From Echinostoma caproni (lineage: Eukaryota > Platyhelminthes > Trematoda > Plagiorchiida > Echinostomatidae): a stretch of 64,000 bases of DNA. Positions 23,169 through 35,495 of the stretch are shown here, piece after piece. The DNA lies in contig UZAN01039587.1 of NCBI GenBank assembly GCA_900618425.1, positions 71,797-135,796 of the forward strand, given 5' to 3'. The number at the start of each line of letters is the position of its first letter. The stretch's first letter is position 1. The notes under the pieces were generated by a model. That model had not been told where the DNA came from, ran no database searches, and was given only the letters and a program-made list of their open reading frames with translations. The translations under genes and the position numbers were made by a program.

Positions 23169-25879
23169 TGTTCACGATGGGTTTTGTTCATGCAGGTGCG
23201 AAACAAGATGTGATGCAAAACTGTACAAAACAATATTCATCAGAAATTATATTATCAGATTCTATTTCCACGTGTGCCACAATCGGCCATTTTGTATTGG
23301 ATAACAGACTGACATCAGAGCTCAATGGAAAAAAATATTTCATCTTCATTTCGTCCGGTCTTATTGATTAGCTCAAATCATAAGCAAAAACATAGATTTC
23401 CGATGCTTTTATCTGTTCACGTGCAAACTTATATCTGCTTAATAATGGTCATTCACATTTGTAATCAGGTCTGACAATCAAGCCACCAATCTGACCTCGA
23501 GAAGTGCTCACGTTAAAAGGCATCGGGTTGGCTCATGCATACACAGCACACATGTTTTTCGCAAGAGATCTGTCCCGGTTTAATATACTGTCAATTCATT
23601 CCAACCGATGAATGTTTCCTCGGGTAAACGTTAATTGTATGTGACGTTACCTTTGAATGACCTAGTAAACACCAAGCGTGCTCTTGAAGAAATGTATCCG
23701 AACAACTAATTGATTGAGTTTTTGTAGACCACCCTTGATGTGGACGCCTTCTCAGTTGACACTATCTAGCTAGAGATCGAGCATTTTCCGTTTAATTCCC
23801 ATTTTCCTTTTGACGTGCAAATCTCATTTTCAAAAATCACACCGCGTGCGTTCATGATGAAATGAAAAGAGCCTGTAGTCCGCTTTTGGCATTTAGTTTT
23901 GAATTGCTACGAATTAAATACCTCTGGACGACAAACTGTGGTCCGTGAATCAGCTTTGATAGTCATACTACAATGAGCATAACAATGTCTGTTAGACGAA
24001 ACAAACTACGAATTCTGTGGTTCATTGCACACAGACACCGTGTTACATCTTGCTGGAACGTAGACAAATTATTGAAACATAGTGAATTATTAATTTAGGA
24101 TTTGTCAATCACTTTTGGCTTTTCCTCAATAGTATTTGACCGCCCACCCTGGGATCGGACTTTATTAGACGCCAAACTGACTCTCAATACTAGTGTACAT
24201 GAGTCTCATTTGTCAAACCTGTACCCACATTACAACAATCACGAGCAGAAATAAACAGAACCATTGTACCGGAAACAGGGCAATGTCTAGCCGGAAAACC
24301 ACTGACCAACATAATCGGAAATAGCTATCCCTCAAACGGTTCATACTGGACACTCAGATGAGAATCCAATTCGGTTTCGTGGTCGAAATTAGAAAAGCAG
24401 CTATAGTGCGTGGCTAGTCGAAATCATACGTGTTTCGAGTGGTTAACCATCGTCTTGATTGACCTTCTCTATGTACAAATTGATCAGTGAGGTGTTCTTC
24501 GAGTCAAACAGGTAAGGGGCATGTGTATTCGGACGATAATTTATTTGATTGTGCTGCATACATTTACTTACTTACTCAAATTAATTCAGTCAACTGAAGT
24601 AAACTTGTTATTTATAGCAGACATTGGATGCCTGTTCTTGTTGCATGTAGTTCAGTTATTTTTCGAAACTCCGACATTGAGCCGACATCACTCTAGACCA
24701 ACTCACAACTCTCGCCAAATCGGCTGATTCGTCCTCCAGGCAATGTGACGCTTCAGTTAGCTATTCACGCGCATCAACTAGGGGCTCGGTTTTGATAACA
24801 GGGAACAAACAGATCGGAAGAGTAATTCGCCATGTGATAGGATTTCATGATCAAAAACGAAACTTAAAAATTTTGTGAATGTATGACAGTTGGCAGCATG
24901 ATGCTCGCCTCTTTCGTTGAATTTTCTCTACCTAAAATGATTTTTAACTGTTACCCTTAAAATATAAGTCTACAAAGGGCCCTACAATGCCGAACTCATT
25001 TCTGAAAATTGCGTCTGGTGACAAGCATATATAAATGTTCACCGCTCTATGAAAGGTAGAGCTGAACTCAACTTTGAGTTGTATACCCATCAAAAAGTTA
25101 ACAGTCAAGAATGGGAGTATGTCAACCAGCAATTTCACCAAGAATGGAAGCTTCGCACAAAATAAACGAGTTCGCATAAACAAAGTAAATGCTTTATCCT
25201 CGGCAATGAGTGCACGTACATCAGTCACGAATAATATTCATCAAACAAGGAGCAAAACAATAGGGGAAAATGAACTGTAGAAAACAGATAACCAATGTCA
25301 ATAACGTAACGGTTTAAATCTCTTTACCACTGCAGCATATGAGTTCCGCACTTGTAGCAAATCTAGCTCAATAAAAGAACAAGAGAACGGCTGTTAGCTC
25401 CACATCATGTATGCTTTTATTCACAAAAGCAGGGGTTGGGGTGGGATAAAAAGACGCTTTGTAAGGCCAACAAGTAGAGGATGAGAATCATTCGATAGAA
25501 TCTTCTGCGTGAGAGTCTCATAATGTTCACAATTTGAGATACAATATTTTGTACACGGTGCTCACGAGAGATACGGCTGGGCACTGATAGGAACTCAGAG
25601 GATCATGGAGAAATGAGCTTAATGTTCTTGGTGAATACACAGGAACCACGTCCGGACGTTCATGAACCCCGTGATCAAAGTCGATTTATGCGATGAGTAG
25701 GGATAAAAAGTGATTTAAGGCAAAGAATATAAAAACGTAAGCCTTCTGACCTTGTGGAACACATCTGTGATATGATCGGAGCAGGTGAGGAAAGTTTACA
25801 CCAAGATATATAGTTCGGAGTTGTTTGTTCATCTGTTCTATTGGTTCTGTCAGGCCGGCGGGGCTGACTCCGCTGTGTG
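23169..25879. other. 3' flank of receptor gene, no other gene recognised
   Basis: The receptor 3' untranslated region must begin here, but I cannot choose a polyadenylation site with confidence. The only open frames are short, without motifs. The stretch ends at an assembly gap. Confidence 0.5.
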
Positions 25880-26481
25880 NNNNNNNNNNNNNNNNNNNNN
25901 NNNNNNNNNNNNNNNNNNNNNNNNNNNNNNNNNNNNNNNNNNNNNNNNNNNNNNNNNNNNNNNNNNNNNNNNNNNNNNNNNNNNNNNNNNNNNNNNNNNN
26001 NNNNNNNNNNNNNNNNNNNNNNNNNNNNNNNNNNNNNNNNNNNNNNNNNNNNNNNNNNNNNNNNNNNNNNNNNNNNNNNNNNNNNNNNNNNNNNNNNNNN
26101 NNNNNNNNNNNNNNNNNNNNNNNNNNNNNNNNNNNNNNNNNNNNNNNNNNNNNNNNNNNNNNNNNNNNNNNNNNNNNNNNNNNNNNNNNNNNNNNNNNNN
26201 NNNNNNNNNNNNNNNNNNNNNNNNNNNNNNNNNNNNNNNNNNNNNNNNNNNNNNNNNNNNNNNNNNNNNNNNNNNNNNNNNNNNNNNNNNNNNNNNNNNN
26301 NNNNNNNNNNNNNNNNNNNNNNNNNNNNNNNNNNNNNNNNNNNNNNNNNNNNNNNNNNNNNNNNNNNNNNNNNNNNNNNNNNNNNNNNNNNNNNNNNNNN
26401 NNNNNNNNNNNNNNNNNNNNNNNNNNNNNNNNNNNNNNNNNNNNNNNNNNNNNNNNNNNNNNNNNNNNNNNNNNNNNNNNN
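25880..26481. other. Assembly gap (602 N)
   Basis: An unbroken run of N. Any reading frame across it is meaningless. Confidence 1.
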
Positions 26482-26889
26482 CCAAAGATGACATGATTTG
26501 CGCATAGCTTATAATGAATAAACCATTAAACATAATTATGAAAGAAGAGAAAGTAGGATTTAGGAATCTTGATAACCAAACATTTATTCCTATTCCTTAA
26601 TGGAATTGCAGAAGGGAATATTCACGGTGTAGAGTGCAAATAGTTATTGGTAAAGAAAGCCTGATTGTGGATGTTAAACCTCAATAGACAAAAGCGTTTG
26701 GAGTGTTATTACACTGTCAGTAGTGATGATACATTCACTGAATACACGAACAGCCTTACTTATGTTACTCAAGAGAAAAAAACAATAAAGCAAAAGAGGA
26801 AAGCAACGGCGTTTAGGGTAGCCGATTATGGGCCTCTGACACTGAATTGGGTTGATAAAACATCAGAGAGCAGTGGGTGATGGGACGGA

Positions 26890-27190
26890 ATGCTTAACTT
26901 CTTGCTGCATCATTAGGGTCATCAACATTTTGCTCAGGAGGTAGCAACAGAAATACGCAAGACTGATTGGAAAGTTCAGTCAACTTAGTGGATAGGGAGG
27001 TAGTAAATTTCCACGGGACAGCAGAGGAAACTTCATCAGGGCCTTATATTTTATTGACATTTAGTCGGATTAGTTCACAAATGATCCCACTCTTAACAAA
27101 GAAAGCTGCCAGGTTGCCGAACTTCACATCGCCTTCAATTGGTGCGAATCTGAATGAAATCTTTATTATTCATATCAGTTGAGCTACAGG
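26890..27190 (-). mobile_element. CR1-like LINE reverse transcriptase fragment, decayed
   Basis: On the minus strand the peptide IICELIRLNVNK, then a stop, then GPDEVSSAV is followed by KFTTSLSTKLTELSNQS. This aligns in order with the N-terminal finger region of CR1-type non-LTR reverse transcriptases, where an LxxLNxxKxxGPDEIHPxVL block precedes a PLxxLFxxS block. The in-frame TAA before GPDE and the loss of order further downstream show that it is inactive. The clade is inferred from the GPDE(I/V) context only. Confidence 0.55.
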
Positions 27191-28838
27191 ATAGCTGGAT
27201 GGCAGAAGTCCGTTTATGTACTTAACCGTACCTAAAATGTTTCTGCCAGCAGGCGGAATAAGAGTGTTAATGAAGTTGAGCTTACAACACCGTTATAACG
27301 TATATTTAGTAGGCAGATACGTCTATCTTCATGGTCGTCCTGAAGTCACGTTCTTTTTTGCAATGATCTGTGGGGAAAAGAAACGATCTAGTCGGATGTA
27401 TGCGGGCTACGAGTCGTAGAAAATATGATAATATGATAAAATAAATCTCAATAGCTTGAAAAAGATTTAACGGAATGCAGTGTTTAGACTGGGAGAACAT
27501 AGAGGCTTAAAAGTGACAGACCATACCTCGTAGATTGGTTTGTTTCATGGAAAAGTGTTTCAAAGTCAATTGGCAATCAGTGAGAGAAAGTAACAGGTTT
27601 ACATCCACAATAAGGAACAGCTGAGATACACTTGTTTGACGGATTATGCACAGAGTTATAATGTTATTTTTGTTTTTCACAATACAAGCGAGACCGTACT
27701 ACGCAATAATTTATAATTTTGATGAATTCGGAGAGGATAAATCGGATGCAGCGTGTTGTCCTCGTGTACTGGAATGGCATTCGCACGTTGTTCGAATTGC
27801 TCAAAACGATAGCGCACACTCAAAATTAGGCATGTAACCAGCAATTCACATTGCCCGAGTGTATGCAGCTGTTGTTTTAGAAGATGCGAGGTCAAATGAT
27901 TTTGTACAAGCCGCTTAACTGAGAATAAACACTCCGGAGGCGGAAATGCGAATACATCGACCCGAACATTGGGAGCCTTTTCAAAAAGGTCAGGGTCAAG
28001 GACATGTGGTCAGCTGATCGGGCAAAACGGATGCATGTCATTGAATCTACCGATTAGGTAGTCTTTAAATTTCCTGCTAGCGTGTTCTTCAAATTAGATA
28101 ATTTGAGGGCTTGGATTAGAATTGTTTCAAGTGGAATGTGTAAAATGACCCAAAATGGATCAAAGCAAGTACTTTATTCCAAATGAGGTCGCATGAACTA
28201 AACCACCAATGGTTGGTTTGTGTACAAGTCGTGTGAAGTTCTCACCCCCTATTAGGTGTGTTTAACATCTATCTCAGCTATACAGGTCTTTTATGCAAGC
28301 TCTTGTTTGTGAATGCCAACAGAAAAGATATTTATTTACCTCACTCAGGGACATTGCTCCTGTGCGAATCATTTCACACTAGGTCTTAGCAAAATAACCA
28401 GCGTCAATTTGTTCAGCTGTTGTCTTTGCTGACAGCCTGTCATTCAGTCTTCAAACCTGACGTTGGCACAACAAGGCAATAGACTAAATCTAATAGCGGA
28501 TCTGTCAAGGAATCTAATTTGTACGTAGATCCAGGTATAAAGGCTTTGCCACTCACTAACCGAGTATTCATTTATTTCCCGGAACACTTAATTCTGGTTT
28601 CCTCAATAAAAGTGATTCAAAAATATGCACATTCTTTTGTATGTTGTGTTTCATTTTTTAAATATCTCTTGCGAAAGAATTATTAGATAGAGGTAGAAAA
28701 GACATTCAAAGGGAAAACGGGTTTCAATAATGATGAACAGAAAGGTATTGAAAAGCAACGCTCACAGCCATGGTTAACGGAATTAGTTCACCCTATTCAG
28801 CCTAGCTCGACAAGTTGTTCAAAAATCTTTTATCAAAA
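27191..28838. other. No gene recognised
   Basis: A 63-codon plus frame at 27646-27837 begins with a hydrophobic stretch resembling a signal peptide, but it has no recognisable domain and no splice support. Nothing else is supported. Confidence 0.4.
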
Positions 28839-29102
28839 TCATGGAAGATAACAGCTTACGTGCTTGTTCAGCACCGTTTTCGTCTCCAGGACCTGCACGA
28901 TCACGTGTAAACAAGGTTGAAAAACGACAGATAAACACCTCACTGAAGAAGAACCTATATTATTGAATGGGTGAAACCGCAGCACTGCTGATTCACAAGC
29001 ACTGAAAATGTCATCCTCCTTGGCGATAAAACGTTTGCAAGAAACATGACCAAGCCCATCAAACAGGGCGAGAACGAACTCAAAGCGCGGTACGTAACCC
29101 AA
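28839..29102 (+). repeat. Second copy of dispersed coding-like repeat
   Basis: The plus strand contains FTSTENVILLGDKTFARN (about 28990-29045), aligning with FTSIDDVASAGDEMFANKL from the minus strand of 18870-19215. The flanking DNA (the ttgcaaacg and agtgcttgtgaa segments on the minus strand) is also shared. The minus strand is open for 87 codons, so which strand is the original coding strand is unclear. Not recognised as any named family. Confidence 0.55.
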
Positions 29103-29512
29103 AATGAGCTTGGAAAGATGCTTAGCTCGTTGCAGTTTTTAAACTACGCGCATAGGTCAGATTGATTGATAGATGATCAACTGAGAGGTAAATTTACATT
29201 CTACCAGCGAAACATTGTGTCAAGCTCTCTTTGCGATTATTGAACATATAGCCAAAGGGACCTGCAAAAATCAAAATAACAGCTCACTTATTCATAATTT
29301 TGTGATTTAGGTTGATATGAATTTATAAGCGAGGAACTACATTATATTATTATGCGGCCCTTTCACTTATCTTTCTTATGATCAGCGAGGAAAGCGGTAC
29401 ACGCTAGTTCAGCCAAATTCGAATTCAATCTCATTAAAGGGGCTTCTAATGACGACCAATATGGTTAGTGTTTCAAGTTGAAAACCAATCCATTACATAC
29501 TGAAAAGATTGC
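29103..29512. other. No gene recognised
   Basis: A short AT-rich stretch between two repeat pieces, with nothing supportable. Confidence 0.5.
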
Positions 29513-29760
29513 GTGGAAACAGATGAGACGTTATGGCAATTTGAAGCACTGAAGAAAATCAGAAACGCTATCGCCACCTCTGGCATCTCTGGCCATGACA
29601 TCCGAATTTTTCTTAAGGGAAGGGTGTACACCGCAGCGGATCGTAGCGTTCTTCTTTATGGTTGCGAGACCTGGATCCTCCGCATTAAGGACGCTAATCG
29701 ACTTTCTGTATTCTACCATTTATGTCTTCAAAGCATTGTTCACACAGCTTTGTATCGCAC
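29513..29760 (+). mobile_element. RTE-like LINE fragment, RT C-terminal region
   Basis: The plus strand encodes HDIRIFLKGRVYTAADRSVLL, then LYGCETW, then DANRLSVFYHLCLQSI. The order KGRVY, RSVLLYGCETW, RLSVF, CLxSI is characteristic of the region after the palm in RTE-type non-LTR retrotransposons that are abundant in flukes (SR2-like). The frame is open but breaks up after CLQSI, and nothing upstream of about 29513 can be aligned, so this is a short fragment. The same family occurs on the minus strand at 49340-49853. Confidence 0.75.
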
Positions 29761-32047
29761 ATATCATCATTTTCTGTTATTCTTGTGTTGCGTTGACACA
29801 AAGCTTGATTGCAAATCGGTAATATATATATGTTTACGGGTTCTAGATCTCTCTTTCGCGCGTAATTGTAATTTAACGTGCACCATTTTCACCCAGTTTT
29901 GAAGAGTATTTCATGTTCATATGTAGTTGAGGTCTAAAATATTGTATTCTCTTAATGCGCTCATTAATTCATTTGGTTCGGGGACGTGAAAAAGCCGTAC
30001 ATTGGTAGAAGGTCCAAGCCATGAAAAACTTGAGCACGAATTCATTCTGGACCGGAAGGCAACCATAGGAACGCAGCAGCTACGATTCCAATTAAGCGTT
30101 CTTCCCGTATTTATACTTTATGCTACACTTGGCTCTCAACTAGTTTTCGCGCTCATGATTTCCTGTTACCAAATACCATAGCCGAAACCGAGTGATAAAT
30201 GTTTGCCACCTAAGCACCTACCGTCCGCGGCGACACACACAACCAAAACTATTAAAAAATAATGCCGCTTCGCGATCTCAATGAAATATTAGAAACAAAA
30301 AATTGATTTTGCATTTAGCAAGCAACGTATAAATTAAAAATATAGTGATTTCTGACAACCGAATAATTATTTTGCTTTGTTTTTGACGACACATTGCGTT
30401 TGGTGCTCTAAAAAACTCACTGCGAAGAAAAGCTTGCAACTTTGACCCGTTTCATCTCTTGTTAGATGCAATCCGATGTGTTATCCCTTCCTGAATTCCT
30501 GTCGCAACCACATTGCATGCTCATAGCGTTTTGACTGATACGAGATGGATGCCAACCGATGCTGTGATAATAAGAATCCTTGTGCCTGCGGACGGTGCTA
30601 GATTCAATCAGTTACCTGTCATGTACGGTTTCGTTATCGGACGAAAATGATCCAAAAATAACGTCAGTGGTCTGATCTTCTGAGCACTGTCTTCAATCCG
30701 TTTTTCACTTGTTCACCCGAGTTATATTGTTTATAGTACTGTGTTTAAGCATACGAAGAAGTTAATTGAAGCCTCAGACAGAGAATCAGGTTTTCTATCA
30801 TTCATTGATCCAAATGGAACAAATTGAGGGGAGAAAGATACCCGAAACAGATGACTCTAACAGCGATCACAGTCCTTGATTCCACATCGCAATCTCATCA
30901 ATTTATGGAGTTTCATTTAGCCTCACCTGTATTAAAGTGGAGTGATATATGAGTACTACTCTTTTCTAAAGGCAATCCTTTGTGATGATTGTATTACGAA
31001 TAATTGAATAGATAATTAACCTAGTCATTTTGATCAATACAATTTATGTTTTAACATTGCACGATTAGTATACACAGTGCAATTCCATGGCGTGCATTTT
31101 TTATACTGTCCTTGCTTTCCTATCGTCAGCTCCTTAAAGGGAATTTCTGGGCTCGTATGTAATTGGCAAGTTTCCATGCAGATGTAGGTTGAAAACCAAT
31201 ATTATTTTATAAATAGACTCAAGAAAACCCCGCTGGTCTGTATGCGTTAATTATTTGTTTCCAACTGAACATGTTTTGAACGGAACACTGTTTCTAGCAA
31301 TGCTCCTAGTAGACTAGCGCAAAAATGAAAGAATCAATCAAAAGGTAAACAGCAGTTTTTGGTGTACTCATTGTATTCCACCATTCAAAACTATTTGAAT
31401 TATACATATTCTTAAAAGCGTCCACGTCAGATTTTCAATACTGGTACCGGTTCCGATGGCTGGTTTTGGCGACTGCTGCATTTCCAGGTGAATTCACGAC
31501 TCATAAAATTAAAACTGATTGTAATATAAATAAGATTTACAAAAAGCTGAGTAGCAACAGCTTTTTAGGGAGGTTGGTTGACCATTTCTATTGCCAGCAC
31601 AGCGCCTATTCAACCCCAGCTGATTGAGAACCACTCTTTGTGACGAGTAACTGGCCTGGCACAGATTTGCAAACCACGAAAGCCACTAGGTGACCAGTTA
31701 CCGGGGAACACAAAATGAAACACGGAAATTAAAATCCATATTTATTTGCATCAATCACTTAACAGGTTTAGAAGCAACTATTAGTACCAAATTTACATTG
31801 AAGGAATAAGGTCTTGGACCCAGTTTGTCAAAGACAGCCAAAACAGAATTGTCAGGATCTAGTGAAAAACAAATTGTGGGTCCACATAAATTAATCTGTG
31901 GAGTTGAACAAATGAATTCGTTCAATGTGTCCTGTCAATGGCAAATCAATTGAGGCTCTAAAATCTTTCTGATCAAATTTGATCATCAATTGCTTGTTTT
32001 CTTCACTTTTATTTACCTATGCAAGTCATGGTGACTTCAACACCCTC

Positions 32048-32075
32048 GTGTGTGTGTGTATGCGCGCGCGCAAGC
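32048..32075. repeat. Mixed GT/GC alternating purine-pyrimidine repeat
   Basis: About 28 nt of nearly perfect alternating purine and pyrimidine, GT units passing into GC units. Such sequence can adopt Z-DNA in principle; no function is claimed. Confidence 0.8.
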
Positions 32076-35000
32076 GCACCACCACAATAGGGGTGGCGAA
32101 TTTTAGCCGTAGCGATCAGAACAAGTCCAAATTGTTGTACTGCTGCGTGGGACGAAAACGAATTATTCTGAACACAATCAGTCAATCAATGGAACATTTC
32201 ATCAGCAAACAGAGAATTTTTCTAGCGGATAGCATTTGAGAGCGTTGCATTTGTTCAGTTGTTCAACGGAAAGATGATTTGATTTCGTTCGTCGGAGAAA
32301 GACAAGTGCCAAATGTTACGAGATGACGATTTGAACTTAAATGCACACGCACACATACACACATCTGAAAGGATTTAGAAACAGAGTCTATTTATCTTTC
32401 CTCTAAGTAGTCACGAACTGCTCTCCATTGAATACGCTGGTTTGATAATACCTCCAAAATGCAATGAACTACATGGCTTGTTTGAATTCATCTCCTACAT
32501 AATTCCTCACTATGGCAGTAGAATTAAACCAGTCGGCAAATGTTCTGAATATTTGTATGTTTATTTATAAAGTACAGCGTGTTATCATGAACGCTCATGT
32601 GTGTCACTCTATATCATCCATCACAGATTTTGTACACTAAAAGGTTTAGTCACGAATTATACGGACTTCTAGTTTTGCAAAAAAGATATAACTGAACCAA
32701 GTAAACAATGAAGTGTTGTACTGAAACGAAATAGTGTATTATCATAGAAGTTATCAATAGAAGTTGATACAAATATGCTGTTTCCTTGCAAAACTGTAGC
32801 GTGAGTAAACTGCATTGAATATAGGTAATATACTTCTATGCGCTAAAGACAGCCGGCGCTAGTTGCACAATCTGGTTCTCCATAAATATTATCGTATAAT
32901 TTAAATCTGATGATTAAGAAAAAACTAGAAGGTACAAAGGTTCACTTTGGTGGGCCATTTGGTGTATTTTTCACTAGATGGTCTACTATCATGTTCCAAA
33001 AGTTGTTGATTTTCTGCGGAAACGAAAGATCTCCGATGTTTAAGAAATAAAAGTGAAAAATAGAAGGGAAAACAGCAAAGAATTGTTAAAATATTAAGCG
33101 TATGAAGAAAAATGATAAACGGTATTGATTGAAATAATAAGTCCTGTACAATTTTTGACCAAACTCAGGTATACAAAGACATGATAACACGTCGGTTCCC
33201 CAAGTCAAACTGAACATCTTTAAATACACCTGTACTCCATGGTATACACCTGATGGAATGACTGTCAGATTCATATGATGAAGAAAAATGAATAAAAATC
33301 CTAATTTCTAGTGGTAGTGCAGTTAGAAGTTTTGTACGGATTTGCAGTTCAGCTGCTAAAAGCCCCACAAATAAATTCACCAAGATAACTCGTAGGAACG
33401 TGTAGGGACCCGACAAGCAAAATACTGAAATGGTGCAAAAGAAAACTCTGGTAATGTCGGAGAAAGGCTGGAAATTCAAGATCTATTGTCGAACTTAGTT
33501 CTCCGTGGCTCATCAAAGAATGTTTGCCTGCGAAATTCGTACTCATGCGCTTATGAGTGACAAACTTTCCTACAATGATTACTGCATAATAATGCCAACG
33601 GGCATCGCAATGGCTTTAATTCACAAGGCTTTGCATTCACACGCATGCATCACCTATTGTTTTGTGTGGTCCTCATTTGAATGACTTTGCAACACACAAT
33701 GATGACCAGCTTCGGCCCGGTTGAACCCAGCATGGAATGCACAGTGTACTGATTGAAACTCGGGGGAAACTGAGGGAACGATCAAGTTATAGGGATAAAA
33801 ATCGATTTGCATTATTTGTCCGCACAATTGCCGTTGTAGTCGTCATCGATTGTGCGGTAGAATGTACGTTTGAGAGGCAGTGTTTTTGGGCTGTTTTCCG
33901 AAGAGCGGTCGTGATGGTTAGTTGCAAGGATTTAATTACAAGGACATTGTACAGAATCCCGTATTTAAATCATCAATAAGACAAATAGTGGAAGACGATT
34001 AGCGAGGTTTCGTAGAAAAAAAAAACAGAACATGGTAACCTAACCAGAACTGTAAAGACAAATTCTGAATATTTAAATCTTCCCTGCAGTTGATTATAAG
34101 TGCAGTGAAATTCGATAACCGCCTAGTATTTTCCAGGAACTTGAGTAAAACACAGCAGAGCAACAGATTGATTGACTTCAGGATTACAACAACCAGTAAT
34201 AATAACCACATTATTTTTTTCACATCCTTTTGTTGAGAAAAGTCAAATTTCATGAAGGGTATGGGCCGAAGGCATTAGGCGCTGCGAGGAGATATACAAA
34301 ATGGGAACATCAAGTGGTGAAAGGATTCGAATACACTTTCTCCGTGGCGATAAGTCAGTGATCTCTGTCGCTCGAGCACCTTCCCTCAGTAGTATGGCAA
34401 TCTGTTCCACGTTTTGTACAAAGCTTTTAAGGAACACCTATTACCGCCGCTCTTCCTGTGACTAGAGCTCTATACGAAATAGTGTTAGCTTTTTCCGAAA
34501 ACTACCGACCTGAAAGGACCGGTGCGACTATCTCTAAGTGACCTCAACAGTTACAGTTGGCTATTCCTAATGAGCTTCCTTTTAGGTGATAGCACTTGAC
34601 AATCAGTAGTTAGAACCAAACAGTCGCTATACCATGCGATGCTCGCATACAAACAAAGAATTTTCGCGGTTGTAAGGCTCATGCAATACGTAGGAACCAT
34701 GTAAAGAAATAGTAGGGAGCTTTGGACACTTTTTCATGCTCAAAAATCTTTTGCCTCATTTGCTTCTAGTTAGGGCTGATTCAATCCTGATGGTACATAT
34801 TCTCGGTTCAGGATACATTGAATTCACTAGGAGTTCGTATGTGAACCACACCGGTATATCAGAAGTTTATGCTCACATAAACAGCGGATGGTTGATGAAT
34901 CGCATTCAAGGGATCGCAACATGCTCTAGGAGGAATCGAATTGGCAGGTGCAATGTGAAAAACGTTTCACATTTGTTTCAGTACCAGACTATAGGTACTA

Positions 35001-35433
35001 TCATGTATGAGAAATTCTAAACATCTTTACGTGATTTTATTTGGCAGAAATAGGATTGTCTCACTAGACAATATCCAAATTTTTTTTTAATAGGATCCAT
35101 ATTTCGGTTCTTCTCACGTCACATTGTATTATAAAAGAACGCCTACTTAGAAAATTGTGTGAAACTAAGTTGTTGATCTATTCCATATAATGGACGCTAG
35201 CCGTGAAACCTCATTGAATTCTTAGGATATGAATTCATATGGTATGATACGTTACCCGATAGATTTGAAACGGAACATATATTATATTGTTGGAGCGCCT
35301 CCGCTACTTTGTTCTTGAAAACGTTCAATGTGAGCTTATGTGCACAGATGTTCAGTAAAGGCGACTTTATATGTGCCATTGGAACTCATTCTGCTGGTGT
35401 TCTGGTTATCCTTTGTATGACCGCGGCCACCCT

Positions 35434-35495
35434 TCCTGAATGTTGACTGTACACTTGCATATTCAATAAATAAAAAGGAAGTAAAAAGACATTTG
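35434..35495 (+). repeat. Possible retroelement 3' tail
   Basis: The stretch ACCCTTCCTGAA, then CAATAAATAAAAAGGAAGTAAAAAG resembles in order and spacing the stretch at 52735-52800 (CCCTTCCTGAA, then CAATAAAAGGAAGTAAAAAA). Both end in an A-rich tail, as expected of the 3' end of a retrotransposed repeat. Only this short end can be recognised. Confidence 0.4.

Noticed and set aside
25675..26533. Long open frames of 200-276 codons on both strands
   Set aside because: They are created by the run of N at 25880-26481 and have no sequence content.
33165..33546. Minus-strand frames of 104 and 65 codons resembling an element ORF
   Set aside because: No RT, endonuclease or transposase motif could be found in any frame of either strand.
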